Source of the DNA: Pseudomonadota bacterium
GTDB taxonomy: Bacteria; Pseudomonadota; Alphaproteobacteria; Rhodobacterales; Rhodobacteraceae
Direction of reading: 5' to 3'
Assembly: GCA_963205235.1 (NCBI GenBank)
Contig: CAUJIP010000116.1
Location: 62,001 to 126,000 of the forward strand
DNA length: 64,000 bases
Under the pieces are notes generated by a model, which did not search any database, was not told the origin of the DNA, and worked only from the letters and a program-made list of their open reading frames with translations. Position 1 is the first letter of the stretch; the number at the start of each line of letters is the position of its first letter. The position numbers and the translations under genes are program-made. Below are positions 46,506 through 55,385 of this stretch, piece by piece.

Positions 46506-47716
46506 GGCGTCCCTTTCGCCGCGGTGTCGATGCGGGCGATCACTTCGAGGTTGGTAAAACGGGCTGCATGCGCGGACGAGGCCGCATCGAGCGCCACAAG
46601 GACCCGGATCACGCGGGCATCCTTGTTCTCTGCCGCGTCATCCGAGATCAGACCCTGCCGCCCCACCGTCAGACCGATGCTGTCCACCCGGCCTTGCAGC
46701 GTAGTCCCCAGCGAGGCCGCCACCAATTCCACCGGCTGGCCGGGGCTGACGGCGCTGATCCGGTCCTGCCAGACCTCGACTTCGGCCATCATCTGGCCAG
46801 TATCGCCCATGTCCATGATCCCTCCAGCAGGCGGGCGCTGGCCGGGCGTGGCGTGGATATCCAGGATCGTCCCGGCGATCGGGGCGACCACCTCGGACCG
46901 GGCAAGATCAAGCCTTGCCCGGTCCAGATCCGCGCGGGCGGCGTCTACGTTGCGAACGGCGACGATCACGTCAGGCTGGTCCTCCAGGGCCACGGAAGAA
47001 AACCGGGTCAGCGTCGCCTCGGCGCGGGTCACGGCAAGGCGCGCACCCTCGGCGGCGGTGCGGACCGCGTCCAGAGTTGCCTCGGTCGCAACCCCGCGCG
47101 AGAAAAGCTCTTCCGTCCGCGACAAGGTCGCTCCAGCCTCGGCGAGGTTTGCCACCGCCTGGTCAAGGACGGCCTGCGCCTCGTCCCGGCTGGCCTGCAC
47201 GGCGGCGCGTGTCTGGGCCAGGTTGGCCTCGCGCACGGCAAGGTTCGCCTCCGCCATCAGCACTGCGCTTTCCAGGGCCGTGCGATTGTCGAGCCGCGCC
47301 AGGACGGCGCCCTTTGCAACCTGATCGCCTACGGTCACCAGCACTTCGGCCACACGGGCATCCCCAGAGCCATAGGGGGCGGCGACCACCGAGACATCGC
47401 CCCGTGGCATGACCCGGGCCAGCCCCACGACATCGCTGGGCAAGAGCGTCTCGGCCATCTTCGGCGGCAGGTCGATCTCGGGCGGCAGGGCAATCGGCGC
47501 GTCCGATCCGCCGCCCGGTTGCAAGCCGGTCAGCGCGTAGAACTTCTGCAGGCCCGGCGGCTGGAAATACATTCCAAGGACAGCGCCCGTGAACATGAAC
47601 ACCGGCACCAGGAGGACCAGTAGGTAGCGTTTGCGGAACCAGCGGCGTGGGGGCCGCGGCTGATCCGGCGCGAGGTTCAGATCAAGCGGCAAGTCGGACT
47701 TGACGGCGTCGGTCAT
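46502..47716 (-). CDS. HlyD/DevB-type periplasmic adaptor (membrane fusion) protein
   Basis: This 404-aa protein has a single N-terminal membrane anchor (about residues 29-50), two lipoyl-type halves (VAAPYGSGDARVAEVLVTVGDQV and VVAPIAGTILDIHATPGQ) and a long helical hairpin between them rich in Ala/Glu/Arg. This is the classic membrane fusion protein layout. It overlaps neighbours by 4 bp on both sides. It probably links the DevC-like permease to an outer membrane channel encoded elsewhere. Confidence 0.9.
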   Translation of the reverse strand: MTDAVKSDLPLDLNLAPDQPRPPRRWFRKRYLLVLLVPVFMFTGAVLGMYFQPPGLQKFYALTGLQPGGGSDAPIALPPEIDLPPKMAETLLPSDVVGLARVMPRGDVSVVAAPYGSGDARVAEVLVTVGDQVAKGAVLARLDNRTALESAVLMAEANLAVREANLAQTRAAVQASRDEAQAVLDQAVANLAEAGATLSRTEELFSRGVATEATLDAVRTAAEGARLAVTRAEATLTRFSSVALEDQPDVIVAVRNVDAARADLDRARLDLARSEVVAPIAGTILDIHATPGQRPPAGGIMDMGDTGQMMAEVEVWQDRISAVSPGQPVELVAASLGTTLQGRVDSIGLTVGRQGLISDDAAENKDARVIRVLVALDAASSAHAARFTNLEVIARIDTAAKGTP

Positions 47717-48375
47717 GGGCGGGGGCTTTCGGTGGGTGGCGGTGACGCAGCGTCCATCAACGGTTCCGTCGCCCGCGCCACGATGTAGGGGTTCTCAGCG
47801 CGTGCTCCGAAGACACGCGTTGCCTCGATGGTAAAGCCTGCCGCCAAGAGCATCTGATACAAGTCGGCCTGCGTCAAGAACCGGGCGGGCGGAAACAGAC
47901 CCATCAGACGCAGCGCCCGGAACAGAAAGCGGAACCGCAGCGGCAGATCGCCGAAACACCAAGTCTTGCAGATCAGAAAGCCACCGGAGGCAAGCCCGCG
48001 CCGCAACTGCTGCAGAAGGCCCGACAGGTCATCCACCAGATGCAGCACGTTGAAAGCGCAGATCGCGTCGAACGGGCCGCCCTCGGGAAGGGCAGCAGCC
48101 TCGGCCAGCAGGAAGTGCAGGTTGGGCGGCGCTGGTTTGGCCTTGGCGATGCGGATCATCTCGGCCGAGAAGTCGGTCGCGACATACTGCGCCACGCCCT
48201 CGGCCAGCCGGATGGCCGTGCCGCCGGTGCCGCAGCCGATCTCCAGCACCCGGTCTTCGGGCCCAAGCCGCGCGGAGGCGTCGGCCACCAGCGCCTCATA
48301 GGCCGCGACGTCCTTGATCGGTCGCGCCGCGTAACGATCCGCAAAGCGGTCCCAGAAAGCCGCGCCAGAGGTCAT
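47713..48375 (-). CDS. class I SAM-dependent methyltransferase
   Basis: This 220-aa protein has SAM motif I (VLEIGCGTGGTAIRLAEG), the motif II-like VATDFSAEMIRIAKAKP, and FDAICAFNVLHLVDD. The overall pattern is of the UbiE/Methyltransf_11 group. It is coupled by 4-bp overlaps to the Rrf2-type regulator and the DevB-like adaptor genes, suggesting it methylates the exported molecule or its precursor (inference). Substrate unknown. Confidence 0.88.
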   Translation of the reverse strand: MTSGAAFWDRFADRYAARPIKDVAAYEALVADASARLGPEDRVLEIGCGTGGTAIRLAEGVAQYVATDFSAEMIRIAKAKPAPPNLHFLLAEAAALPEGGPFDAICAFNVLHLVDDLSGLLQQLRRGLASGGFLICKTWCFGDLPLRFRFLFRALRLMGLFPPARFLTQADLYQMLLAAGFTIEATRVFGARAENPYIVARATEPLMDAASPPPTESPRP

Positions 48376-48848
48376 GCCTGGGCCATGGGCTGCGGGCAGG
48401 CCTGGGCCAGCGTATCCGGCACGTTCAAGAGCGCCTCAAGCCCGCAGTTTCCCCGCGTCAGGTCGTCAAGCGTTACCATGTCCAACTCGTGGTAGAAGGC
48501 CTCGACCGCGCGGGCGATGTATCCGCGAAGGCGGCACTCGGCGGTCAGGGGACAGGTATTGGCGTCCGCGTCGAAGCATTCGGCGAAAGGATGGCCCGCC
48601 TCGAAGACACGAAAGACCGATCCCATCGCAATCTGCTCGGGCGCGCGGGCCAGTCGCAACCCACCATGCCGTCCGCGCAGGGTCTCGATGAACCCATGCG
48701 CCTGCAGACCGTTTACCACCTGCAGAAGGTGGTTCAACGAGGCGTTGCTCACCTGGGCGATTTCAGAGCTGCGCAAGGTCTTGCCGTGATTGAGGGCGCA
48801 GGCCATCAGCACACGGGCCGCCAGATTGGTCTTTGTGGTCAGGCGCAT
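48372..48848 (-). CDS. Rrf2 family Fe-S regulator, NsrR-like
   Basis: This 158-aa Rrf2 protein has an N-terminal winged helix (SSEIAQVSNASLNHLLQVVNGL, TLRGRHGGLRLA) and three cysteines at 91, 99 and 105 (C-x7-C-x5-C), the ligand pattern of NsrR and RirA [Fe-S] sensors. The C-terminal HELDMVTLDDL resembles NsrR. NsrR-type proteins sense nitric oxide; RirA senses iron. Divergence from cytochrome bd assembly genes favours a NO/redox sensor. It is first gene of the methyltransferase-DevBCA operon and could regulate both directions. Confidence 0.85.
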   Translation of the reverse strand: MRLTTKTNLAARVLMACALNHGKTLRSSEIAQVSNASLNHLLQVVNGLQAHGFIETLRGRHGGLRLARAPEQIAMGSVFRVFEAGHPFAECFDADANTCPLTAECRLRGYIARAVEAFYHELDMVTLDDLTRGNCGLEALLNVPDTLAQACPQPMAQA

Positions 48849-48906
48849 CGAAGTCCCATTCGCGGTGCAAGTTTTTGACCTTTACGCTCGCCGGACATCG
48901 GGGAAC

Positions 48907-48920
48907 TTGATCCAGATCAC
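48907..48920. promoter_or_regulatory. FNR/FnrL-type box upstream of cydDC
   Basis: TTGAT-CCAG-ATCAC matches the FNR consensus TTGAT-N4-ATCAA at 9 of 10 positions. It lies 59 bp before cydD and 59 bp before the divergent Rrf2-type gene, so oxygen-responsive control of one or both is likely. Confidence 0.6.
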
Positions 48921-48978
48921 ATGCGCAGGCTTTTTGGCGCGATAAGTCCATTCACGGAATCAAGTTAGCGGTCTCCTC

Positions 48979-50622
48979 TTGTCGGACAGCACCAGAACGT
49001 CATCGCGTGATTTGCTTGCTCCCGCGCAAAAGGGCAGCAGGCGCGCAGCCGTGCTGTCCATCCTGGCGGGTCTTCTGTGGATTGCGCAGGCCGCCGTGGT
49101 GGCGCAAGCCCTTGGGGACATGCTGCAAGGCCAGCAGGTTCAACCGGCCGTTTCGGCAATCCTGTTCGCCCTTCTCGGTGCCCTGCGCGCAGTCCTGACC
49201 TACCGCGCCGAAACCCTGGCCCAGACTGCAGCCGATGCGGTTATCAGCGGTGCCCGGCGCGCGATCGTCCTGGCCGAGGCGGGGCGGACCGACGACAACC
49301 CGTTTGGCGGGGCCGGGGCCGTCGCTGCCCTGGCCGGTGAGAAGCTGGAGCTTCTCGGCCCTTTTCTCACCCGCTATGCCCTTGCGCGGGCACGGGTGAT
49401 GGTTGTGCCACTAGCGATCCTCGTGCTCGCCTTCTGGCAATCGTGGGCGGTGGGGGCGATCCTTCTGGTCGCAGGGCCCCTGATCCCGGTCTTCATGGCG
49501 CTGATTGGGCTTGCCGCGAAAGAGGCCAGTGCCCGCCAGATGGCCGAGATCGGGACGCTGAATGATTTCCTGGTGGAGCGACTCTCGGCGCTGGTAGACA
49601 TCCGCGTGCTGGGCGCGGGCGACAGGGTCATGGCGGGCTTTGCGGCACAGGCAGGCGATCTGCGGGCGCGGACCATGGCCGTCTTGCGGGTGGCTTTCCT
49701 CTCCTCGACTGTGCTGGAGCTTTTCGCGGCCATCGGCGTGGCGATGGTGGCGGTCTATGTGGGCTTTTCCCTTCTGGGTACGCTGGCGTTCGGCACCTGG
49801 GGCGCACCACTGTCGCCGCAGGCCGGGATCTTCCTTCTGCTTCTAGCGCCCGAGTTCTTTCAGCCCCTGCGCGATCTGGCCGCCGCCTGGCACGACAAGG
49901 CCGCCGCCGATGCCGTGCTCGACGAGGTCGCCACCTTTTCTGCCGACGCAGGTACGCCCCTGCCGGGACGGGGAGCGCGGGTGGAACCGCTGCCGGGACC
50001 GACAAGTGTGAGGTTGCTTGGATGCTGCCTGCCGTCGGGCATGGTCTTGCCCGACCTCACGATCCAGCCGGGAGAGCGCGTGGCCATCGTCGGCGCAAGC
50101 GGGGCGGGCAAGACGACAGTGCTGCGCCTGATCGCCGGATTGACGCTGCCGGATCAGGGCGAAGTGCAGGTCGCGGATCAGCGGCTGAGCGCGGACACTG
50201 CCGATGCCTGGCGGGCGAGGCTGGGATGGATGCCGCAGGCGCCGCATTTCCTGACGGGCAGCCTCAGGGCAAACCTGACGCTTGGGCGGCTCGGGGACCT
50301 GCCCGCAGCCCTGCGGACTGCCGCTGTCGACAACGTGGCCCTGGCCTTGCCGCGCGGCCTCAACACCCGGCTTGGCGAAACCGGCGGCGGTCTGTCGGGC
50401 GGCGAGGCGCGGCGCATGACCCTGGCCCGTGCCATCCTGTCCGCGCCGGACGTGATCCTTGCCGACGAGCCGACGGCCGATCTGGACGCGGCTACCGCTG
50501 ACCTGGTGACCAAGGGCCTCTTGGCCGAAGCCACCCGTGGAGCCACGCTGATCGTGGCCACCCATGATCCGGCACTGGCGGCGCGGATGGACCGGGTGGT
50601 CGACCTCGGTGGCGCGGGATGA
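48979..50622 (+). CDS. cydD: thiol reductant ABC exporter subunit CydD
   Basis: This 547-aa half-transporter has six membrane helices in residues about 20-300, Walker A GASGAGKTT, signature LSGGEARRM and Walker B VILADEPTADLD. CydDC exports glutathione/cysteine to the periplasm and is needed to assemble cytochrome bd. The first possible codon is TTG 48979; no ATG precedes the first helix and the N-terminus then aligns with CydD, so TTG is accepted. It overlaps cydC by 4 bp (ATGA). Confidence 0.93.
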   Translation: MSDSTRTSSRDLLAPAQKGSRRAAVLSILAGLLWIAQAAVVAQALGDMLQGQQVQPAVSAILFALLGALRAVLTYRAETLAQTAADAVISGARRAIVLAEAGRTDDNPFGGAGAVAALAGEKLELLGPFLTRYALARARVMVVPLAILVLAFWQSWAVGAILLVAGPLIPVFMALIGLAAKEASARQMAEIGTLNDFLVERLSALVDIRVLGAGDRVMAGFAAQAGDLRARTMAVLRVAFLSSTVLELFAAIGVAMVAVYVGFSLLGTLAFGTWGAPLSPQAGIFLLLLAPEFFQPLRDLAAAWHDKAAADAVLDEVATFSADAGTPLPGRGARVEPLPGPTSVRLLGCCLPSGMVLPDLTIQPGERVAIVGASGAGKTTVLRLIAGLTLPDQGEVQVADQRLSADTADAWRARLGWMPQAPHFLTGSLRANLTLGRLGDLPAALRTAAVDNVALALPRGLNTRLGETGGGLSGGEARRMTLARAILSAPDVILADEPTADLDAATADLVTKGLLAEATRGATLIVATHDPALAARMDRVVDLGGAG

Positions 50623-52253
50623 AGCACCTTTGGCCGATCCTTGGTCTGATGTGGCGCGACCAGCGCAGTGCTCTGATGCGTGGGGCGGTGTTGATGGCCG
50701 TGGTCCTGGCGATGGGGGCCGCCCTTCTGGGCCTGTCGGGATGGTTTATCACCGCCGCCGCAGCCGCTGGGCTGGCCGGTGCCGGGGCAACCTTCGATGT
50801 CTTTCGGCCCTCGGCCCTTGTGCGGTTCCTCGCACTTGGCCGGGCGGCGGCGCGCTATGGCGAGAGGCTTCTGACCCATGACGCCACCTTACGCGCGCTG
50901 GAAAGCCTGCGGCTGCGGGTGCTGGGTGCGCATCTGGCCGCGTCCCATGATCGAATGCTGCACATCCGCGGCGCACAGGCGCTAAACCGGCTGACTGCCG
51001 ACATCGACGCGCTGGATGGGCTGCCCCTGCGGCTTGCCCTGCCGCTGCTGTCTGGGCTTGCCGTTCTGGCTATAGGACTCGCGGCGTTTTGGGCTTTGGC
51101 CGGACCAATTCTGGCAACATGGATCATCGGGGGCTATGCGCTGGGTGCGCTCTTGATCGCCAGGAACGCAGTGGGCCGCATGCTACCCCTGTCGCGTCGG
51201 GCCGAGATTGCAGCACAGGCTTTCCGGGTGCGGCTGATCGACATGATCCGCGCTCGGGGCGATCTGGCGGTCTACGGCCAGCTTGAGAAGCAGGCGCAGT
51301 CCGTACAATCGGCGGAGGACCGTCGATTGGACCTGCGGACCACATTGAACGAGGCGGAGCGCCGGGCCGGGATGAAGCTGTCCTTTCTGGCAACGCTGGT
51401 CGCCTCGGGCGCTCTCGGCCTAGGGCTCGCCGCCGCTCAGGCGGGGACGCTGCCCCCGGCGCTGGGGGCGATGGCGTTCTTTGTGTCCCTAGCCTTGGCC
51501 GAGGTGCTCGCCCCCCTGCGGCGCGCCCTGTCAGACCTTGGCCGGATGGTCGATGCCGCCCGCCGGGTCGGGCGCGACCTCTCTGCCCGGCCCCCGGCTT
51601 CCGGTGCGGATCACGACGCCCCGGGCGGGCTGATCGTATCCGAGCTCGCGCTGACCCGTCCCGGTGCGCGTGCACCCTTGGTCGTCGACCTGTCGCTCAC
51701 CGTGCAACCGGGCGAGACGGTGGCGCTGACCGGGCCAAGCGGGTCGGGCAAGTCGACCCTCCTCCTCGCCCTCGCCGGCCTTCATGAACCTACCGCCGGC
51801 CGCATCCTTCTGGGTAGAGTGCCGATTGGCGACTGGACCGAAGCAGGCTTGCGCCGCGCGCTGACGCTCCTGCCTCAGCGCAGCACCCTGATGGCCGGAT
51901 CGGTGGCCGAGGCGCTGGCCCTGTCCGGTGCTGATGGCGAGGCTGACCACTGGGCTGCCTTACGGGCTGTTCAGCTGGACAAGGTGATCGAGGCGAAAGG
52001 CGGGCTTACCGCCCGGCTTGGCCCGCGGGGTTCCGGCCTCTCCGGAGGCGAAGCGCAGCGCCTTGCTTTGGCCCGTGCGCTCTTACGCCACCCGAAAGTC
52101 CTGCTTCTGGACGAACCGACCGAGGGCATGGACGACGCAACTGCGCGCGCCGTCCTGACCGGCATCCGCGCCTTCCTTCCCAAGGCCGCCATCCTGATTG
52201 CGGCACACCGACCGGCCGAGATCGACCAGGCCGACCGGATCGTCGCGCTTTAA
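50619..52253 (+). CDS. cydC: thiol reductant ABC exporter subunit CydC
   Basis: This 544-aa protein is the heterodimer partner of CydD: N-terminal six-helix domain, Walker [10 protein letters not shown], signature LSGGEAQRLALARALL and Walker B VLLLDEPTEGMDD. The N-terminal GLSGWFITAAAAAGL and RYGERLLTHDATLRALESLR segments are CydC-specific. Directly followed by the FNR-boxed cydABX operon. Confidence 0.93.
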   Translation: MKHLWPILGLMWRDQRSALMRGAVLMAVVLAMGAALLGLSGWFITAAAAAGLAGAGATFDVFRPSALVRFLALGRAAARYGERLLTHDATLRALESLRLRVLGAHLAASHDRMLHIRGAQALNRLTADIDALDGLPLRLALPLLSGLAVLAIGLAAFWALAGPILATWIIGGYALGALLIARNAVGRMLPLSRRAEIAAQAFRVRLIDMIRARGDLAVYGQLEKQAQSVQSAEDRRLDLRTTLNEAERRAGMKLSFLATLVASGALGLGLAAAQAGTLPPALGAMAFFVSLALAEVLAPLRRALSDLGRMVDAARRVGRDLSARPPASGADHDAPGGLIVSELALTRPGARAPLVVDLSLTVQPGETVALTGPSGSGKSTLLLALAGLHEPTAGRILLGRVPIGDWTEAGLRRALTLLPQRSTLMAGSVAEALALSGADGEADHWAALRAVQLDKVIEAKGGLTARLGPRGSGLSGGEAQRLALARALLRHPKVLLLDEPTEGMDDATARAVLTGIRAFLPKAAILIAAHRPAEIDQADRIVAL

Positions 52254-52275
52254 GTTGTGTCGAAGATACGACTTC

Positions 52276-52289
52276 TTGATCTGGATCAA
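52276..52289 (+). promoter_or_regulatory. perfect FNR/FnrL box upstream of cydA
   Basis: TTGAT-CTGG-ATCAA is an exact, palindromic match to the FNR consensus, 87 bp before the cydA ATG. It predicts activation or control of cytochrome bd synthesis at low oxygen by an FnrL-type regulator encoded elsewhere. Confidence 0.7.
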
Positions 52290-52376
52290 GGCGTGCGGAT
52301 CTATTCACCTAGAAAGCTTTGCATAAGATAATTCTTTGCGGCCGGATTCTCCGACCGATAACTGGAGCACAGAGCG

Positions 52377-53987
52377 ATGGAATTCGGGATCGTCGAGCTG
52401 TCACGGCTGCAATTCGCCATGACGGCCATGTATCACTTCCTCTTCGTGCCGCTGACGCTGGGCCTCTCGATCCTCGTCGCGATCATGGAGACGGTCTACG
52501 TCATGACCAACCGCCCAATCTGGCGGCAGATGACCAAGTTCTGGGGCACCCTGTTCGGGATCAACTTCGTCCTCGGCGTCGCCACCGGGATCACGATGGA
52601 GTTCCAGTTCGGCATGAACTGGAGCTACTACAGCCACTACGTCGGCGACATCTTCGGCGCGCCGCTGGCGATCGAAGGGCTGATGGCCTTCTTTCTTGAG
52701 GCGACCTTCGTCGGCCTCTTCTTCTTCGGCTGGGACAAGCTGTCGAAAGTCGCCCACCTGACCGTGGCCTGGCTGGTCGCCATCGGGTCGAACTTCTCGG
52801 CCCTGTGGATCCTGATCGCGAATGGCTGGATGCAGAACCCGGTCGGCGCGGAATTCAACCCGCAGACCATGCGGATGGAGATGACGGATTTCTTCGCCGT
52901 CCTCTTCAACGAGGTCGCGCAGGCGAAATTCGTCCACACCGTCAGCGCGGGCTACGTCACGGCTGCGGTCTTCGTGATCGGCGTCTCGGCCTGGTATCTC
53001 TTGAAGAACCGCCACATCGAACTGGCCCGGCGGTCGATAACCGTGGCTTCCGCCTTCGGGCTCGCCTCGGCTTTCTCGGTCGTGCTTCTGGGAGATGAAT
53101 CCGGCTATTCCGCCACCCACAGCCAGAAGATGAAGCTCGCCGCGATCGAGGCGATGTGGGAAACCCATCCCGCCCCCGCACCCTTCAACCTGATCGGCTT
53201 CCCCGATCAAGAGGCGCGCGAGACGCACTATGCCATCGAGATCCCCTGGGCCATGGGACTGATCGGCACCCGGTCGCTGACCACGGAAATCCCCGGGATC
53301 AACGATCTGGTGGCGCAGGCCGAAGACCGCATCCGGTCCGGTCTCATCGCGTATGACGCGCTGATGGCGATCCGCGAACAGCGCGAGGCCGTGGACCCCG
53401 CAGTCACCGCGACCTTCGAAGAGCACTCGGCCGACCTTGGCTTTGCCTTCCTCCTGAAGAAATATGTCGATGACCCGCGCCAGGCGACGGAAGAGCAGAT
53501 CGTCGCCGCCTCGAACGATACCGTGCCGCAGGTGGCCCCCCTGTTCTGGGCCTTCCGCCTGATGGTGGCCCTGGGCTTCGGCTTCATCGCGACGATGGCC
53601 TACTTCTTCTGGCGCGCCTCGTTCCGGCAGATGCGCTATCCCCGCTGGGCTTTGCATCTTGCGGTCTGGATGATCCCCGCACCCTGGATCGCGGCCGAGC
53701 TTGGCTGGTTCGTGGCCGAATTCGGTCGCCAGCCCTGGACGGTGGACGGCGTCCTGCCCACGGCGATGTCGGTCAGTGCGCTGTCGATGACCGAAGTCGC
53801 GCTGACGCTGGCCGGGTTCATCACCTTCTACACTGTCCTCTTCATCATCGAGATGGGCCTGATGCTGAAATACATCCGCAAGGGCCCGTTCCAGGACGTC
53901 TCGGAAACCGAGGCCTGGGTTGAACGCCACAATCAACGGCTGGCAGGGCGACGCAATGCCGACGCCATCGCCATGCCTGCGGAGTAA
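52377..53987 (+). CDS. cydA: cytochrome bd ubiquinol oxidase subunit I
   Basis: This 536-aa protein of nine helices has the N-terminal heme-ligand His in MYHFLFVPLTLG, a Q-loop beginning GDESGY with QKMKLAAIEAMWET, a long Q-loop insert (E. coli-like L-type) and the conserved GRQPWTVDGVLPT. It oxidises quinol and reduces O2 to water with hemes b558, b595 and d. Such oxidases resist sulfide, NO and cyanide, fitting the nearby SQR and NsrR-like genes. Confidence 0.96.
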   Translation: MEFGIVELSRLQFAMTAMYHFLFVPLTLGLSILVAIMETVYVMTNRPIWRQMTKFWGTLFGINFVLGVATGITMEFQFGMNWSYYSHYVGDIFGAPLAIEGLMAFFLEATFVGLFFFGWDKLSKVAHLTVAWLVAIGSNFSALWILIANGWMQNPVGAEFNPQTMRMEMTDFFAVLFNEVAQAKFVHTVSAGYVTAAVFVIGVSAWYLLKNRHIELARRSITVASAFGLASAFSVVLLGDESGYSATHSQKMKLAAIEAMWETHPAPAPFNLIGFPDQEARETHYAIEIPWAMGLIGTRSLTTEIPGINDLVAQAEDRIRSGLIAYDALMAIREQREAVDPAVTATFEEHSADLGFAFLLKKYVDDPRQATEEQIVAASNDTVPQVAPLFWAFRLMVALGFGFIATMAYFFWRASFRQMRYPRWALHLAVWMIPAPWIAAELGWFVAEFGRQPWTVDGVLPTAMSVSALSMTEVALTLAGFITFYTVLFIIEMGLMLKYIRKGPFQDVSETEAWVERHNQRLAGRRNADAIAMPAE

Positions 53988-53992
53988 CGGCC

Positions 53993-55156
53993 ATGATCCT
54001 GCATGAACTTCTCAGCTACGAATTTCTCCGCGTCGTCTGGTGGCTGCTCTTGGGCGTCCTGCTGATCGGCTTCGCCCTGACCGACGGATTCGACATGGGC
54101 GTGGGCGCGTTGATCCCCTTCGTCGGCAAGACCGATGTTGAACGCCGCGTGGCGATCAACACGGTCGGCCCGGTCTGGGAGGGCAACCAGGTCTGGTTCA
54201 TTCTGGGCGGTGGCGCGATCTTTGCCGCCTGGCCGCCGCTATATGCGGTCAGCTTCTCGGGCTTCTACCTCGCAATGTTCGTCGTGCTTGCGGCTTTCAT
54301 TGTGCGGCCCGTCGCGTTCAAGTATCGGTCGAAACGCGATGACCCGCGCTGGCGGTCCGCCTGGGACTGGGCGCTGTTCGCGTCCGGCGCCATCCCGGCG
54401 CTCCTTTTCGGCGTGGCGGTCGGCAACGTGATCCAGGGCGTGCCCTTCCACTTCACCGACGATCTGCACACGATCTATGAAGGCGCCTGGTACATCAAGT
54501 TCATCGGCCTTCTGGACCCGTTCTCGATCCTCGCTGGTGTCGTCTCGCTGTCCATGCTGGTCATGCACGGTGGCGCCTGGCTGACGCTGAAGACGGAAGG
54601 CCCGGTGCAGACCCGTGCCCGCGCCATTGGCTCGGTCGCGGCGCTGGTCGCGGTCGGGGCCTACGCGCTGGCAGGGGTCTGGCTGGCCTTCGGGATCGAG
54701 GGCTACCGCATCGTCGGCGATTATGTGACCGGCGGCCCGTCGAACCCCCTGCACTTCGAGGTGGAGCGCACGGCAAGCTGGCTGAGCGCCTACAGCGACC
54801 GCCCCTGGATCGTGATTGCCCCCGTCTTGGGCATCCTCGGTGGCCTTCTCACCTTTCTTGGCCTGCGGGCAGGGCGTGAGGTCTCGACGCTCCTCTTCTC
54901 CAAGTTGGCGATCCTCGGCGTGATCTCGTCCGTGGGCCTGACGATGTTCCCTTTCATCATGCCCTCGTCGTCCGATCCGCGCTCCTCGCTTACGGTCTGG
55001 AACGCGTCCTCCTCGCACCTCACGCTCTTCATCATGCTGGTCGTGACGGTGATCTTCATGCCGCTGATTCTGGCCTACACGACTTGGGTCTACCGTGTCC
55101 TCTGGGGCAAGGTGACCGAGGCAGAGGTGACCGAAAACTCCCACTCCGTCTACTGA
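53993..55156 (+). CDS. cydB: cytochrome bd ubiquinol oxidase subunit II
   Basis: This 387-aa integral membrane protein has the CydB hallmarks LTDGFDMGVGAL and NTVGPVWEGNQVWFILGGGAIFAAWP. It follows cydA by 5 bp. It forms the heterodimer with CydA and scaffolds the complex. Normal length. Confidence 0.96.
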   Translation: MILHELLSYEFLRVVWWLLLGVLLIGFALTDGFDMGVGALIPFVGKTDVERRVAINTVGPVWEGNQVWFILGGGAIFAAWPPLYAVSFSGFYLAMFVVLAAFIVRPVAFKYRSKRDDPRWRSAWDWALFASGAIPALLFGVAVGNVIQGVPFHFTDDLHTIYEGAWYIKFIGLLDPFSILAGVVSLSMLVMHGGAWLTLKTEGPVQTRARAIGSVAALVAVGAYALAGVWLAFGIEGYRIVGDYVTGGPSNPLHFEVERTASWLSAYSDRPWIVIAPVLGILGGLLTFLGLRAGREVSTLLFSKLAILGVISSVGLTMFPFIMPSSSDPRSSLTVWNASSSHLTLFIMLVVTVIFMPLILAYTTWVYRVLWGKVTEAEVTENSHSVY

Positions 55157-55169
55157 AGGGACTGAAATC

Positions 55170-55310
55170 ATGTGGTATTTCGCCTGGCTTCTTGGTCTTC
55201 CGCTGGCCGCCATCTTCGCCGTGATGAACGCGATGTGGCTGGAACTGAAGGAGGACGAGAAACTTCTGAACCGCGACGGCCCCACACCGTCGCGCGCGTC
55301 GCGGGGCTGA
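55170..55310 (+). CDS. cydX: cytochrome bd small subunit CydX
   Basis: A 46-codon frame starting MWYFAWLLGLPLAA, 13 bp after cydB. The aromatic MWYFAW start, a single membrane helix (about residues 4-24), and the charged ELKEDEKL tail match CydX/YbgT, which stabilises the heme region of cytochrome bd. It is short enough to be missed by routine gene calling. GAAGGGACTGAA gives a weak ribosome-binding site. Confidence 0.92.
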   Translation: MWYFAWLLGLPLAAIFAVMNAMWLELKEDEKLLNRDGPTPSRASRG

Positions 55311-55385
55311 TCCCTCGCGGCACCACCGGCAGGGCGGCTTGTCCCGTCGCCCTGCCGGAAAACCCCTCATTCATGGAACGCGCCA

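Noticed and set aside
46915-47412. 165-codon plus-strand frame within the DevB-like region
   Set aside because: Low-complexity Pro/Arg-rich shadow of the adaptor gene on the other strand.
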